A stretch of DNA of 64,000 nucleotides from positions 1 to 64,000 of the forward strand of contig NZ_FNFX01000004.1 of the NCBI RefSeq assembly GCF_900100975.1, read 5' to 3'. Shown here piece after piece: positions 9,568 through 21,095 of this stretch (its first letter is position 1; each line of letters begins with the position of its first letter). The position numbers were made by a program, and so were the translations under genes. Source of the stretch: Methylophilus rhizosphaerae. Its GTDB lineage: Bacteria > Pseudomonadota > Gammaproteobacteria > Burkholderiales > Methylophilaceae. The notes below the pieces were generated by a model. That model had not been told where the DNA came from and did no database searches. It worked only from the letters and a program-made list of their open reading frames with translations.

Positions 9568-9881
9568 TCTGCCCTGCTCGCTTTCTCCACAATACCGGAC
9601 AAGCCCTCGCGGCGCGCCAGCTCATTCAATACGTCCTGTGCACTTAAGCCGGCATGACTTAGCATCACCAAAGTATGGAACCATAAATCTGCGGTTTCAT
9701 AGATAATCTCTTCCGCGTTACCCCCTTTGGCCGCAATCACGGTTTCAGTGGCTTCTTCGCCGATTTTTTTCAGGATACTGTCCAATCCTTTGGCATACAG
9801 CTTGGCCACGTAGGAAGAAGCTGGGTCAGCAGATTTGCGCTGTTCCAGTAATTCAGACAACCGGGTCAGGACATCATTCAT
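9564..9881 (-). CDS. hisE: Phosphoribosyl-ATP pyrophosphatase
   Basis: HisE converts phosphoribosyl-ATP to phosphoribosyl-AMP, step 2 of histidine synthesis. The 105-aa protein is a MazG-like all-helical enzyme with the metal-binding [11 protein letters not shown] motif (about 37-47) and YETADLWFH. It is separate from HisI, unlike the fused enzyme of enterobacteria, and overlaps hisI by 8 bp. Confidence 0.96.
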   Translation of the reverse strand: MNDVLTRLSELLEQRKSADPASSYVAKLYAKGLDSILKKIGEEATETVIAAKGGNAEEIIYETADLWFHTLVMLSHAGLSAQDVLNELARREGLSGIVEKASRAE

Positions 9882-10257
9882 GATATATCGCTTTCGGATC
9901 CTTGATAACGGGTTCTACAGTGATCCAGTTATCACCCTGCAATTGCTGGAAGAAACAATTATGGCGTCCTGTGTGGCAGGCAATGCCACCGAGTTGCTCT
10001 ACGGTGATTAATACCACGTCATTGTCACAATCCAGGCGGATATCGTGCACAATCTGCGTATGGCCTGACTCTTCACCTTTATGCCAGAGTTTTTTGCGGG
10101 AGCGGGAATAGTAGACGGCATGTCCGGTGTCATGGGTCAGTTGCAATGCTTCCCGGTTCATCCAGGCAAACATCAGGATTTTGCCGGTGCCTTGCTCCTG
10201 TGCGATCACCGGCACTAGTCCATCTTCGGTCCAGGCTACCTGATCCAACCAGCTCAT
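9874..10257 (-). CDS. hisI: Phosphoribosyl-AMP cyclohydrolase
   Basis: HisI opens the purine ring of phosphoribosyl-AMP, step 3 of histidine synthesis. The 127-aa product has the family signatures [28 protein letters not shown], the metal-binding LDCDND, and the C-terminal [10 protein letters not shown] with the zinc cysteines. It overlaps hisF by 4 bp and hisE by 8 bp, so the three genes are probably translationally coupled. Confidence 0.97.
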   Translation of the reverse strand: MSWLDQVAWTEDGLVPVIAQEQGTGKILMFAWMNREALQLTHDTGHAVYYSRSRKKLWHKGEESGHTQIVHDIRLDCDNDVVLITVEQLGGIACHTGRHNCFFQQLQGDNWITVEPVIKDPKAIYHE

Positions 10258-11018
10258 CGCACTTCCAACCCATGCTGGCGCATATAGTCTTTGGCTTGCT
10301 GCACGGTAAACTCTCCATAGTGGAAAATACTGGCAGCGAGTACTGCGTCCGCGCCGCCCAGGGTAACGCCATCAACCAGATGCTGCAAATTACCTACGCC
10401 ACCTGACGCAATCAATGGCACGTCTACCGCGTCACTGATCGCCTTGTTGAGCGGATTATTAAAGCCTATTTTTGTGCCATCTCGGTCCATGCTGGTCACC
10501 AGTAATTCACCAGCCCCCAGGCTGACCATTTTGCGCGCCCACTCCACCGCATCCAGGCCAGTCGCGTGACGTCCGCCATGGGTAAACACTTCCCACTCAA
10601 AGGGCTGGTTATCGACTTTCTTGGCATCAATCGCGACCACAATACATTGTGAACCAAAGCGGCTCGCTGCATCTTCCACCACTTGTGGATTCAGTACTGC
10701 GGTCGTATTAATACTTACTTTATCAGCACCGGCATTCAGCAATCGGCGCACATCTTCAACTTTACGCACGCCTCCGCCGACTGTGAGTGGAATAAATACT
10801 TGCTCAGCGACGCGCTCGATAATGTGCAGAATCAAATCACGGTTATCAGAGCTGGCCGTAATATCGAGGAAAGTCAGCTCATCGGCGCCCTGCTCGTTAT
10901 AGCGCTGGGCAATTTCCACCGGATCACCGGCATCACGCAACTCAAGGAAATTGACCCCCTTGACCACGCGACCATCCGTCACATCCAGACACGGGATTAT
11001 GCGTTTAGCGCATCCCAT
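10254..11018 (-). CDS. hisF: Imidazole glycerol phosphate synthase, cyclase subunit
   Basis: HisF uses ammonia from HisH to form imidazole glycerol phosphate and AICAR. The 254-aa TIM barrel has both catalytic aspartates in their usual contexts ([16 protein letters not shown] near the N-terminus and [11 protein letters not shown] in the C-terminal half) and the phosphate-binding GGGVR and ASGGVG loops. Its ATG overlaps the hisA stop by one base. Confidence 0.98.
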   Translation of the reverse strand: MGCAKRIIPCLDVTDGRVVKGVNFLELRDAGDPVEIAQRYNEQGADELTFLDITASSDNRDLILHIIERVAEQVFIPLTVGGGVRKVEDVRRLLNAGADKVSINTTAVLNPQVVEDAASRFGSQCIVVAIDAKKVDNQPFEWEVFTHGGRHATGLDAVEWARKMVSLGAGELLVTSMDRDGTKIGFNNPLNKAISDAVDVPLIASGGVGNLQHLVDGVTLGGADAVLAASIFHYGEFTVQQAKDYMRQHGLEVR

Positions 11019-11758
11019 TATGCACTGAGCTCGTCAGCCAGTTGCTGTGCTGCCGAAAAATCCAGCGTGCCCTCATAAATAGCGCGACCGGTAATCGTCC
11101 CCATCACGCCCTCTGCCTGTACTGCACACAACCGGCGCACATCATCCAGGTTGGTGACACCACCACTGGCAATCACCGGAATAGTCAACGCTCGCGCCAA
11201 TGCCACGGTGGCTTCAATATTGACGCCGGTCAGCATGCCGTCACGGCCGATATCGGTATAGACAATGCTTTCCACGCCATAGTCTTCGAACTTCCTGGCC
11301 AGGTCAATCACATCGTGACCAGTCAATTTTGACCAGCCATCCACAGCCACCTTGCCATCTTTGGCATCAAGGCCCACCATAATCTGGCCCGGGAATGCAT
11401 AACAAGCCTCATGCAGGAAGCCAGGGTTTTTCACAGCAGCTGTGCCGATGATGACATAACCGATGCCATCATCCAGGTAACGCTCAATGGTATCCAGATC
11501 GCGGATACCCCCGCCCAGCTGGATAGGAATATCGCCACCCACGGCAGCCACAATCGATTTGATCGCGCCTTCATTGACCGGTTTACCGGCAAAGGCACCA
11601 TTCAAATCCACCAGGTGCAAACGCTTGCCACCCTGGTCGACCCAATGCCTGGCCATGGCGGCCGGATCTTCAGAAAACACGGTGGACTCTTCCATCAGCC
11701 CCTGCTTCAAACGTACGCAGTGACCATCTTTTAAATCAATTGCCGGAATAATTAACAT
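11018..11758 (-). CDS. hisA: ProFAR isomerase (HisA)
   Basis: HisA isomerises ProFAR to PRFAR, step 4 of the pathway. The 246-aa TIM barrel starts [20 protein letters not shown] with the catalytic Asp, has GGGIRD and ASGGVTN phosphate loops, and [12 protein letters not shown] with the second catalytic Asp. The frame is open 8 codons upstream from a TTG, but the ATG at 11758 matches the family start. It lies 51 bp after hisH. Confidence 0.97.
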   Translation of the reverse strand: MLIIPAIDLKDGHCVRLKQGLMEESTVFSEDPAAMARHWVDQGGKRLHLVDLNGAFAGKPVNEGAIKSIVAAVGGDIPIQLGGGIRDLDTIERYLDDGIGYVIIGTAAVKNPGFLHEACYAFPGQIMVGLDAKDGKVAVDGWSKLTGHDVIDLARKFEDYGVESIVYTDIGRDGMLTGVNIEATVALARALTIPVIASGGVTNLDDVRRLCAVQAEGVMGTITGRAIYEGTLDFSAAQQLADELSA

Positions 11759-11809
11759 GCTGTTGTATATGAAATATAACAAGTATTGATAAAGTGACCG
11801 AAAACCTTA

Positions 11810-12454
11810 TCAGGGTTTCCAGTTTACAAAGTTTCGCAAAAGTTGCAAGCCAGCGGCTGCGCTCTTTTCCGGGTGGAATTGCACGGCAAACACATTGTCG
11901 CGCGCAATGGCACAAGTATAGTCAAACGGGTAAGCTGTGGTGGCGGCAGTCAATGCCGCGTCATCCGGCTCCACATAGTAACTGTGCACATAGTAGAAAC
12001 GTTCCTGGTCAGGGATATCGTGCCACAGGGCGTGTGGGGCCGCCTGCTGCACCTGGCTCCACCCCATATGTGGCACTTTCAGCTTGGCGCCATGCTCATC
12101 GAACATTTTTTCGGCAGGAAAACGTTTCACCTCGCCCGGGTAAATGCCTAGGCCAGGCGTATCGCCCTCTTCCGAATGCTCGAACAGCATCTGCAAACCA
12201 ATGCAAATACCAAGAAAAGGTTTTTCACGAGTGGCGTCAGTCACTGCCTGGCGCAAGCCACGCGCATCCAGTTCGCGGATACAATCAGGCATGGCACCTT
12301 GCCCCGGGAATACCACGCGTTCAGCGGCGGCAATGTGCGCGGGGTCGCTGGTGACCTCAATCCGGACATCGGGTGCCACTGCCCTGAAAGCATTGGCGAC
12401 CGATCTTAAATTACCCATGCCGTAATCAATGATGGCGACTTGCAAAGAATTCAT
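11810..12454 (-). CDS. hisH: Imidazole glycerol phosphate synthase, glutaminase subunit
   Basis: HisH is the class I glutamine amidotransferase that feeds ammonia to HisF. The 214-aa protein shows the opening VAIIDYGMGNLRSV, the nucleophile region FLGICIGLQMLFE (Cys), PHMGW, and the C-terminal VQFHPEKS with catalytic His and Glu. The frame extends 5 codons upstream, but the ATG at 12454 gives the normal N-terminus. It starts 19 bp after hisB. Confidence 0.97.
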   Translation of the reverse strand: MNSLQVAIIDYGMGNLRSVANAFRAVAPDVRIEVTSDPAHIAAAERVVFPGQGAMPDCIRELDARGLRQAVTDATREKPFLGICIGLQMLFEHSEEGDTPGLGIYPGEVKRFPAEKMFDEHGAKLKVPHMGWSQVQQAAPHALWHDIPDQERFYYVHSYYVEPDDAALTAATTAYPFDYTCAIARDNVFAVQFHPEKSAAAGLQLLRNFVNWKP

Positions 12455-12473
12455 GTAAGTGAATATCAAGGGA

Positions 12474-13064
12474 TTATAACGAACCTTTGGTGGACGGCAT
12501 CATGCCGGCCATACGTGGGTCAGGCGTAATAGCCATGCGCAACGCACGGCCAAAGGCCTTGAAAATGGTTTCAGCCTGGTGATGCGCATTGTGTCCCTTA
12601 AGGTTATCAATATGCAAAGTAATCAGTGAATGATTGACGAATCCCTGGAAAAACTCATAAAACAAATCCGCATCGAACTCACCAATCATGGCACGCACGA
12701 ATTTGCAATCGAACGCCAGACCTGGGCGGCCAGACAAATCAAGCACGACACGGCTCAAGGCTTCATCCAATGGCACATAGCTATGACCATATCTTGTAAT
12801 TCCCTTCTTATCACCCAGCGCCTTGAAAAAAGCCTGCCCAAGCGTAATACCAATATCTTCCACTGTGTGGTGACCATCAATGTGTAAATCCCCTTTGGCA
12901 TGCACTTTCAAATCAATCATGCCGTGCCTGGCAATCTGGTCCAGCATATGATCAAGAAAGCCCAAGCCGCTTTTCAGGTCTGACTGACCGGTACCGTCCA
13001 GGTTGATGGCGACTGTAATTTGGGTTTCAAGTGTATTGCGCGTGACTTCAGCTTGGCGTGACAT
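12474..13064 (-). CDS. hisB: Imidazoleglycerol-phosphate dehydratase
   Basis: HisB dehydrates imidazole glycerol phosphate (step 6). The 196-aa product is the monofunctional dehydratase without a phosphatase domain. It has [29 protein letters not shown] and [19 protein letters not shown], with the paired metal-binding HH motifs. The frame is open 15 codons further upstream; the ATG at 13064 matches the family start ([14 protein letters not shown]), although neither start has a clear Shine-Dalgarno sequence. It is the first his gene after the inserted hps gene and its terminator, so either read-through or an unrecognised promoter at 13065-13150 is needed. Confidence 0.96.
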   Translation of the reverse strand: MSRQAEVTRNTLETQITVAINLDGTGQSDLKSGLGFLDHMLDQIARHGMIDLKVHAKGDLHIDGHHTVEDIGITLGQAFFKALGDKKGITRYGHSYVPLDEALSRVVLDLSGRPGLAFDCKFVRAMIGEFDADLFYEFFQGFVNHSLITLHIDNLKGHNAHHQAETIFKAFGRALRMAITPDPRMAGMMPSTKGSL

Positions 13065-13154
13065 AAGAGGAAAGGGGTAATCACAGAGATTGGCAAATAA
13101 TACCGGCATTTTACCGCAAGTCTTGGCAGACTGGCAAAACCTGCAATGAAAAAC

Positions 13155-13184
13155 AAAAAAGCAGCCCGTCAGGACTGCTTTTTA
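13155..13184 (-). terminator. Rho-independent terminator after hps
   Basis: The minus strand has GCAGTCC, loop TGAC, GGGCTGC, followed by six T; an A tract on the other side makes it potentially bidirectional. It starts about 40 bp after the hps stop and before hisB, so it isolates hps transcription from the downstream his genes. Confidence 0.85.
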
Positions 13185-13224
13185 GACTAATGATTCCAGC
13201 CAAAGCCGGAAACTTAGGGTTGTA

Positions 13225-14112
13225 TTACTTGGCTTCTTCAGCTGGTGCGGCTTCAGCGGCAGGTGCAGCCTCTTCAGCAGCTGGAGCAGCTTCTTCAGTT
13301 GCAGCAGGTGCTTCGGCAGCCGGGGCAGCATCAGCAGGTGCAGCTTCTTCAGCAGCAGGGGCTTCAGTAGCAGGCGCAGCTTCTTCAGATTTTTTGCCCA
13401 GCAGGGAGAATACCAGTACTGCAGCAACCGCAGCGATGATCCATGGCAGCAACTTGTTACCACCTTTAGCAGAAGCACCAGCACCATGTGCAATCTTGGT
13501 GATTTCTGAAGCAGCCGCCGCTGGATCAGCAGCACCGTAGATAGCAGCACCAGCTACAACGATATCAGCACCGGCATCCACTACTTGTTTGGTTGTAGCC
13601 GCTTTAACACCACCGGCAACAGACACTTTAGCACCTGTTTTCAAGCCAGATACCAGGCCCAGATCAGCGAATGGTGTCTGGCCAGCCGCTTGCTGATCCA
13701 AACCTGTATGCACACCAATAATGTGTGCGCCCAGTTTTACCACTTCCAGTGTGCGGGCTTTTTTGTCTTTAACATTGATCAGGTCAATTTGAGCTTCTTT
13801 GCCATATTTGTTGGCAGCATCAATCACACCTTTGATCGTACCGACATCTGCAGTACCCAGAACGGTACAAATATCTGCACCTGCTTTGTAGAATGGCTCA
13901 GCTTCGTAGAAACCGGCATCCATGGTTTTCAGGTCAACCAAAATCTTGTTGTTAGGGAATTTTGCACGCAGTGCCTTCAACAGTTCGATACCGTTATGCT
14001 TGATACAAGGTGTACCAATTTCCAGGATATCAACGTGTGGCGCCACTTTGGCTGCCAAAGCGATCGTTGCGTCAAAATCCAATGAGTCCAATGCCATCTG
14101 GGTTTGTGCCAT
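13225..14112 (-). CDS. hps: 3-Hexulose-6-phosphate synthase with C-terminal membrane segment and Ala/Glu/Pro tail
   Basis: Hps condenses formaldehyde with ribulose 5-phosphate, the fixing step of the ribulose monophosphate cycle. Residues 1-210 are a complete synthase of the OMP-decarboxylase fold: LEIGTPCIKHNG, the D60-LK-TM-D65 (DxKxxD) metal and substrate motif, VHTGLDQQ and SVAGGV. The usual enzyme ends near residue 210. Here a Gly/Ala/Lys linker is followed by a hydrophobic helix (about 221-239, LLPWIIAAVAAVLVFSLLG), two lysines, and about 55 residues made almost only of Ala, Glu, Pro, Asp and Thr. The start at 14112 has a strong GGAGGAAG ribosome site. The gene lies between hisC and hisB with its own promoter and terminator. 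Catalytic function is firm; membrane attachment is inference. Confidence 0.94.
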   Translation of the reverse strand: MAQTQMALDSLDFDATIALAAKVAPHVDILEIGTPCIKHNGIELLKALRAKFPNNKILVDLKTMDAGFYEAEPFYKAGADICTVLGTADVGTIKGVIDAANKYGKEAQIDLINVKDKKARTLEVVKLGAHIIGVHTGLDQQAAGQTPFADLGLVSGLKTGAKVSVAGGVKAATTKQVVDAGADIVVAGAAIYGAADPAAAASEITKIAHGAGASAKGGNKLLPWIIAAVAAVLVFSLLGKKSEEAAPATEAPAAEEAAPADAAPAAEAPAATEEAAPAAEEAAPAAEAAPAEEAK

Positions 14113-14213
14113 TTTTCTTCCTCCGAGTTTGCTCTATATTTTCAATCCAATGAACTTTTGCGCAGCAGTTATGCAAACGCAACCCTCACTGCACATTATG
14201 TACAATAGCGTGC

Positions 14214-14243
14214 ATCATAACCGCATTTCAAACAAAATGACAA
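14214..14243 (-). promoter_or_regulatory. Sigma-70-like promoter of hps
   Basis: On the minus strand TTGTCA and TATGAT are separated by 18 bp, each five of six matches to consensus. The start of transcription would be near 14207, leaving a leader of about 95 nt before the hps ATG. This separates hps from the upstream his genes. Confidence 0.65.
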
Positions 14244-14299
14244 GATTGCGTTATATTTTTTTGCGTAATGACATCTCAATTGCCATCAGTTAGCCATTA

Positions 14300-14317
14300 A
14301 AGGGCGGCAACCGCCTT
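14300..14317 (-). terminator. Weak hairpin after hisC
   Basis: On the minus strand GGCGG, loop TTG, CCGCC is followed by CTTTAAT, starting about 12 bp after the hisC stop. The T run is short, so termination would be partial at best. Confidence 0.4.
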
Positions 14318-14328
14318 ATTTGACGCCG

Positions 14329-15393
14329 TTAAACGCCTAAAACCGACCTGATTGCCTGCATAAAGAGCTGGTTTTGCCCCTCATTGCCTATGGTAATCCT
14401 TAAAAAGTCGGCAATCCGGGCAGGTTTCCTGAAGTGCCGCACAATCACTGCCTGCTCGCGTAAACCGGCTGCCAATTGCTCGCCGGCATAACTGGGGTGG
14501 CGGGCAAAGATAAAGTTGGCGCCCGAAGGCAATACTTCAAATCTCAGCGCCTGCAGATCATTCACCAACTGCTCGCGGGAAGCAATGACCTGCCGCCGCG
14601 TTTGCTGGAAATAGGCCTCATCCTGTATCGCCGCAATGGCACCTGCCTCTGCAAAGCGGTCTATGGGATAAGAGTTGAAACTGTCTTTCACCCGGATAAG
14701 CGCTTCGATCAGTGTACGGTTGCCAACAGCATAGCCTACGCGCAACCCGGCCAGGGAACGGGATTTGGAATAGGTATGCGTAACCAGCAAATTAGGGTAT
14801 TGATTCACCAGTGCCACGGCAGACGCAGCGCCAAAATCTACATAGGCTTCATCAATCACCACTACTGAATCAGCATTTGCCCTGAGTAACCGCTCAATGT
14901 CAGCCAAAGGTAATGGAATACCGGTGGGCGCATTGGGATTGGGGAAAATAATGCCGCCATTGGGCCGCAGGTAATCATCAATCGCGATTTCAAACTGCGC
15001 ATTCAATGGCACAGTTTCATACTGTATGCCATACAGTCCGCAATAGACCGGATAGAAACTATAGGTAATATCCGGGAACAGCAGCGGCTTATCATGTTTG
15101 AGTAATGCCTGGAATACGTGCGCCAAGACTTCGTCGGAACCATTGCCAACAAATACCTGATCGACTTGCAAGCCATGATAGCCCGCAATGGCTGCTTTCA
15201 AACGACTGGAATCCGGATCAGGATACAAGCGTAAACTATCGGCAGCTTCAGCTTGCAATGCCGCAATCACTTTGGGGCTTGGCCCATAAGGATTCTCATT
15301 GGTATTCAGCTTGATCAGGTTTTGAATCTTGGGCTGTTCTCCTGGCACATAGGGTGTCAGGGTGTGCACAATCGGGCTCCAGAACTTACTCAT
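14329..15393 (-). CDS. hisC: Histidinol-phosphate aminotransferase
   Basis: HisC transaminates imidazole acetol phosphate to histidinol phosphate with PLP. The 354-aa product has the fold-type I signatures [22 protein letters not shown], the [11 protein letters not shown]-like region, DEAYVDF, and the PLP lysine in [17 protein letters not shown]. It starts 11 bp after hisD. Downstream the expected hisB is displaced by hps. Confidence 0.96.
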   Translation of the reverse strand: MSKFWSPIVHTLTPYVPGEQPKIQNLIKLNTNENPYGPSPKVIAALQAEAADSLRLYPDPDSSRLKAAIAGYHGLQVDQVFVGNGSDEVLAHVFQALLKHDKPLLFPDITYSFYPVYCGLYGIQYETVPLNAQFEIAIDDYLRPNGGIIFPNPNAPTGIPLPLADIERLLRANADSVVVIDEAYVDFGAASAVALVNQYPNLLVTHTYSKSRSLAGLRVGYAVGNRTLIEALIRVKDSFNSYPIDRFAEAGAIAAIQDEAYFQQTRRQVIASREQLVNDLQALRFEVLPSGANFIFARHPSYAGEQLAAGLREQAVIVRHFRKPARIADFLRITIGNEGQNQLFMQAIRSVLGV

Positions 15394-15404
15394 GGCGACT
15401 GACC

Positions 15405-16700
15405 TTACTTCAAGCGGTATTCGGCACTGCGGGCATGCGCCTGCAAGCCTTCGCCGTAAGCCAGCGTTGCTGCAATTTTTCCCAGCTTCTGCGCGCCTTC
15501 GGAAGACACCATAATCAGGCTGGAACGCTTCTGGAAATCATAGACACCCAATGGCGAACTGAAACGCGCAGTACGGGAAGTTGGCAGCACATGGTTAGGG
15601 CCGGCACAGTAATCACCGAGCGCCTCACAGGTATCACGCCCCATAAAGATGGCGCCAGCGTGTTTTACTTTTTTGCTGAACGCCAGCGCATCATCCATGG
15701 ACAATTCCAGATGCTCAGGTGCGATGTAATTACAAATCTCGGCGGCCTCATCCAGATCCTTGACTTGAATGAGTGCGCCCCGATTCTGCAGGGAAGTACG
15801 GATGATTTCCTGGCGCGGCATGTCGGTGACCTGGCGTGCAATACTGGCTTGCACCTGGTCCAGGAATTCAGCGCTGGGTGACAGCAAAATAGCCTGTGCC
15901 AGTTCATCGTGTTCTGCCTGGCTGAACAGGTCCATCGCCGTCCAGTCAGGGTTACTTTGTCCATCGCTGATGACCAGAATCTCGGAAGGACCCGCCACCA
16001 TATCAATCCCAACCACGCCGAATACACGGCGCTTGGCGGCGGCGACATAAGCGTTACCTGGGCCTACAATTTTATCCACTTGTGGCACAGTTTCCGTGCC
16101 ATAAGCCAGCGCTCCGACAGCTTGCGCGCCACCGATACAGAATACGCGGGTCACACCGCATACGGCAGCAGCAGCCAGTACCAGCGGATTCTTTTCTCCA
16201 TTGGGCGTAGGCACGACCATAATCAATTCCTGTACGCCAGCCACTTTGGCTGGAATCGCATTCATCAGGACAGAAGACGGATAAGCGGCTTTCCCGCCTG
16301 GCACGTACAAGCCTACACGATCCAGCGCCGTTACCTGTTGTCCAAGCAATGTGCCATCCGCCTCAGTGTATTGCCAGGATTGCATGACCTGTTTTTCGTG
16401 GTAACTGCGCACGCGATCAGCCGCCGCCTGCAATGCTTCGCGCTGTGCAGCAGGCAGGCTTGCCAAGGCAGCTTGCAATTCTGCTTGCGGGATTTCCAGT
16501 TCAGCCAGGCTGGTAGCACCGGTTTTATCAAAGCGGTTGGTGTATTCCAGCACTGCTGCATCGCCACGCGCCTTGATATCTTTCAGGATATTGGCGACCA
16601 CCTGGTCTATGCTGTCGTCCTGTGCCGTTTCAAAAGCAAGCAGTGCTTTAAGCTCGGCATCAAATCCAGCCTTTTGGGTATTTAAACGTTTGATATTCAT
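15405..16700 (-). CDS. hisD: Histidinol dehydrogenase
   Basis: HisD oxidises histidinol to histidine with two NAD+ and a catalytic zinc. The 431-aa product has [33 protein letters not shown], the [10 protein letters not shown] stretch, [12 protein letters not shown] with zinc ligands, and GPNHVLPT. The frame opens two codons earlier at a TTG; the ATG at 16700 is preferred. Position between hisG and hisC is standard. Confidence 0.97.
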   Translation of the reverse strand: MNIKRLNTQKAGFDAELKALLAFETAQDDSIDQVVANILKDIKARGDAAVLEYTNRFDKTGATSLAELEIPQAELQAALASLPAAQREALQAAADRVRSYHEKQVMQSWQYTEADGTLLGQQVTALDRVGLYVPGGKAAYPSSVLMNAIPAKVAGVQELIMVVPTPNGEKNPLVLAAAAVCGVTRVFCIGGAQAVGALAYGTETVPQVDKIVGPGNAYVAAAKRRVFGVVGIDMVAGPSEILVISDGQSNPDWTAMDLFSQAEHDELAQAILLSPSAEFLDQVQASIARQVTDMPRQEIIRTSLQNRGALIQVKDLDEAAEICNYIAPEHLELSMDDALAFSKKVKHAGAIFMGRDTCEALGDYCAGPNHVLPTSRTARFSSPLGVYDFQKRSSLIMVSSEGAQKLGKIAATLAYGEGLQAHARSAEYRLK

Positions 16701-16739
16701 GTTCAATCTATCGAAAAATTAATTTCTTGCGGATGCCAT

Positions 16740-17381
16740 TTAGTCTCTACGAATGGCATTGGCAAAATTATCAATAATAGGCTGTAGCAACGGACGGTTC
16801 ACTTTATAAGAAGCCTGGTTCACTACCAGGCGTGAACTGATGGCGCCAATCTCTTCTACTGCCTTAAGTTTGTTAGCGCGCAAGGTGCCGCCCGTACTGA
16901 CCAGATCGACAATCGCATCGGCCAGGCCAACCAGCGGCCCCAGTTCCATAGAGCCATATAACTTGATCAGGTCTACATGCATGCCTTTGGCGGCAAAATG
17001 CTCGCGCGCCGTTTTCACATATTTGGTCACTACTTTCAGGCGTGCTCCCTGGCGGATACTGGCTTCATAATCGAAGTCCTCACGCACGGCGACCATCATT
17101 TTGCAGCGTGCAATATTCAGGTCCAATGGCTGGTACAAGCCTTCACCGCCATGCTCATCCAGCACATCCTTGCCCGCGATACCGATATCAGCCGCGCCAT
17201 ATTGCACATAGGTCGGGACATCGGTTGCACGTACAATCACCAGGCGCACATCTTCGCGATTGGTAGGCAGGATAAGCTTGCGCGACGCTTCCGGGTCTTC
17301 CAATGCCTGGATACCGGCAGCAGCCAGCAGCGGCGTGGTTTCTTCAAAAATGCGACCTTTGGAAAGGGCTATCGTTATCAT
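16740..17381 (-). CDS. hisG: ATP phosphoribosyltransferase, short form
   Basis: HisG performs the first, feedback-controlled step of histidine synthesis. The 213-aa product is the short HisG(S) type, starting [18 protein letters not shown] and carrying [16 protein letters not shown], the PRPP-binding signature. Short forms lack the regulatory C-terminal domain and need HisZ as partner; no hisZ is in the window. It follows murA by 21 bp. Confidence 0.96.
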   Translation of the reverse strand: MITIALSKGRIFEETTPLLAAAGIQALEDPEASRKLILPTNREDVRLVIVRATDVPTYVQYGAADIGIAGKDVLDEHGGEGLYQPLDLNIARCKMMVAVREDFDYEASIRQGARLKVVTKYVKTAREHFAAKGMHVDLIKLYGSMELGPLVGLADAIVDLVSTGGTLRANKLKAVEEIGAISSRLVVNQASYKVNRPLLQPIIDNFANAIRRD

Positions 17382-17402
17382 AAGTAGTGGCCTGCGTATC
17401 GT

Positions 17403-18979
<1,577 letters not shown>

Positions 18980-19015
18980 GTTTTCTCCAATCAATTCTGT
19001 CTGTTTGCGGCCTTA

Positions 19016-19264
19016 TCAGGCCTGCTGCATCTGTTGCCATTGTGCTGGCGTGTAGGTTTGCATCGCCAGCGCATGAATCTCGGCACGCATGCGGTCACCC
19101 AGTGCGGCGTAAACCAGCTGGTGCTGCTGTACCATGCGCTTGCCTTCAAACGCCGGGCTGACAATCACGGCATCAAAATGCGTACCGTCATCTCCATTCA
19201 CCTTAATATAGTCGCACGCCAATCCACTCAGGATATACGATTGCACTTGGGCTGCTGATAACAC
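19016..19264 (-). CDS. BolA/IbaG family protein
   Basis: The 82-aa product matches the BolA fold: SYILSGLACDYIKVNGDDGTH, FDAVIVSPAFEGKRMVQQHQLVYAALGDRM, with the conserved mid-protein His and the C-terminal IHALAMQTYTPAQW typical of IbaG (YrbA). Such proteins pair with monothiol glutaredoxins in iron-sulfur handling. The frame extends to a TTG at 19285, but the GTG at 19264 has a GAGG ribosome site 8 nt away and gives the usual family length, so I chose it. Position before murA is typical for ibaG. Confidence 0.9.
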   Translation of the reverse strand: MLSAAQVQSYILSGLACDYIKVNGDDGTHFDAVIVSPAFEGKRMVQQHQLVYAALGDRMRAEIHALAMQTYTPAQWQQMQQA

Positions 19265-19344
19265 AAAACCTCGCTTTATTTTCAATGGCAGGCCGGCACT
19301 TCAGGCAATTCTGCATCCGCAATTCACCTCGTTGCCAGACTCCG

Positions 19345-20166
19345 CTAACTACGTAATTTATAACCGGATTTTAGCATCTTTAGGCACAGCCACGCTAATG
19401 CCAAAAGAAACACACCGACCACCCCAAGACTTAGCCATGGCGAAACATCGCCCTGCCCGAAGAATCCATAGCGGAAGCCGTCTATCATGTAAAAAAACGG
19501 GTTCAGCTGTGACACTGCCTGCCAGAATGGCGGCAGGGAGTGGATAGAGTAGAACACGCCAGACAAAAATGTCAGCGGCATAATGACAAAGTTCTGGAAA
19601 GCTGCCATCTGGTCAAATTTATCCGCCCAGATACCGGCAATCACGCCAAATGTTCCCAGCAAAGCACTACCCAATAACGCAAATGCAATAATCCACCACG
19701 GATGCACAGTAGGCACATCCACAAAAAGCAAGGCCACCAGGTAGATGCTCAAACCGACGGCCAGGCCGCGGATCATGGAGGCAGCCAGAAAAGCGATAAA
19801 AAATTCCAGGTACGTCAGTGGCGTCAGCATCAGGAAAATAATATTGCCCATGACCTTGGACTGGATCAGGCTGGATGAGCTATTGGCAAAAGCATTCTGC
19901 AACAGCGACATCATCATCAAGCCCGGCACCAGGAAAGCCGTGTAGCTCACCTGGTCATACACTTTGACATGCGATTCCAGCACATGCGAAAAAATCAGCA
20001 GGTATAGCAACGCGGTCAGGATAGGGGATGCAATCGTCTGGAACGCTACCCGCCAGAAGCGTAACAGCTCCTTCTTGAACAAGGTATACATGCCGCGGTA
20101 GCGTGGGCTGATATGGTCATCCAGCCAGTAAAAAGGATTCAGCCATGTTGAAAGTAACCGCATCAT
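19345..20166 (-). CDS. ABC-2 type exporter, membrane permease (YadH-like)
   Basis: The 273-aa protein has six predicted membrane helices of the ABC-2 family, with SYTAFLVPGLMMMSLLQNAF and the C-terminal LSGVFYSIHSLPPFW signature typical of YadH and NodJ-like permeases. It overlaps the ATPase gene by 4 bp and is surely its partner. The substrate is unknown. The pair lies between the mla genes and ibaG-murA, a context of cell-envelope genes. Confidence 0.9.
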   Translation of the reverse strand: MMRLLSTWLNPFYWLDDHISPRYRGMYTLFKKELLRFWRVAFQTIASPILTALLYLLIFSHVLESHVKVYDQVSYTAFLVPGLMMMSLLQNAFANSSSSLIQSKVMGNIIFLMLTPLTYLEFFIAFLAASMIRGLAVGLSIYLVALLFVDVPTVHPWWIIAFALLGSALLGTFGVIAGIWADKFDQMAAFQNFVIMPLTFLSGVFYSIHSLPPFWQAVSQLNPFFYMIDGFRYGFFGQGDVSPWLSLGVVGVFLLALAWLCLKMLKSGYKLRS

Positions 20167-21074
20167 GCTTGCCCTCCCTGGCTGCCGACCAGGTTGAGGA
20201 AGACATCCTCCAAATCGACTTCCTGCAATTGAATGTCCAGCACTGCCACTTGCGCCTGGCGCAATGCAGATAAAATTATTTCGACCTGGCCTATATCTGC
20301 CAGATTAAAAATGACTTCATCACCCTGTTGCTGCTTGATCATTGTTTGCAAGTGGGCGGGTACAACCCCCTCTACTCGCAGAGACAACTGTTTGGCGGCA
20401 TGGCTGCGCAGGAGCTGTTGCGTCGTGTCCAGCGTTACAACCCTGCCCTGCTTTAGCATGGCGACGCGCTGGCACAATGTCTCAGCCTCCTCAAGATAAT
20501 GCGTGGTCAGGATAATGGTATGCCCTTGCCGGTTCAGTTTCTGGATAAACACCCATAACATCTGGCGCAATTCTACATCCACGCCCGCCGTCGGCTCATC
20601 CAGGACAATCACTGGCGGCCTGTGCGCAAGCGCTTGGGCAATCAAGGCACGTCGTTTCATACCGCCAGACAGTTGACGCATATTAGTGTGCGCTTTATCG
20701 GCCAGCCCCAGGCCGGTAATCACTTCATCTATCCAGCCATCATTCTCCGGACCACAGCCAAAATAACCGGCCTGGAAGCGCATCATTTCACGCACATTGA
20801 AGAAAGGATCGAACACCAACTCCTGTGGTACCACGCCCAGCGCCATACGCGCCTGCTGATAATCAGACTGTACGTCATGCCCCATAATGCGAATATGGCC
20901 GGAAGTCGGCCTCAACAAACCGGACATCAAATTAATCAATGTCGATTTTCCGGCACCATTTGGCCCCAGCAAGGCGAAAAACTCTCCCTGCCCAATCGTC
21001 AGGTCTATGCCCCTCAGTGCTTCAAAGGCACCAAAATGCTTGGTAATTCCTTGAATTTCTACGGCTGCCGCCAC
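20163..21074 (-). CDS. ABC transporter ATP-binding protein (YadG-like)
   Basis: The 303-aa cytoplasmic ATPase shows Walker A GPNGAGKST, signature LSGGMKRR, Walker B VIVLDEPTAGVD and the switch histidine in LTTHYLEEAE; a C-terminal domain of about 80 residues follows. The frame extends upstream to 21113, but that part runs through a strong terminator hairpin. The GTG at 21074 with an AAGGAAAGG ribosome site is the better start. It is coupled to the permease by a 4-bp overlap. Confidence 0.9.
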   Translation of the reverse strand: MAAAVEIQGITKHFGAFEALRGIDLTIGQGEFFALLGPNGAGKSTLINLMSGLLRPTSGHIRIMGHDVQSDYQQARMALGVVPQELVFDPFFNVREMMRFQAGYFGCGPENDGWIDEVITGLGLADKAHTNMRQLSGGMKRRALIAQALAHRPPVIVLDEPTAGVDVELRQMLWVFIQKLNRQGHTIILTTHYLEEAETLCQRVAMLKQGRVVTLDTTQQLLRSHAAKQLSLRVEGVVPAHLQTMIKQQQGDEVIFNLADIGQVEIILSALRQAQVAVLDIQLQEVDLEDVFLNLVGSQGGQA

Positions 21075-21095
21075 TGTCTTGCCTTTCCTTATCCT

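Noticed and set aside
13190-13540. Open reading frame on the plus strand rich in Ala, Ser and Gly, opposite the hps tail.
   Set aside because: It is the antisense shadow of the low-complexity Ala/Glu/Pro coding sequence. It has no homology signal and no ribosome site.
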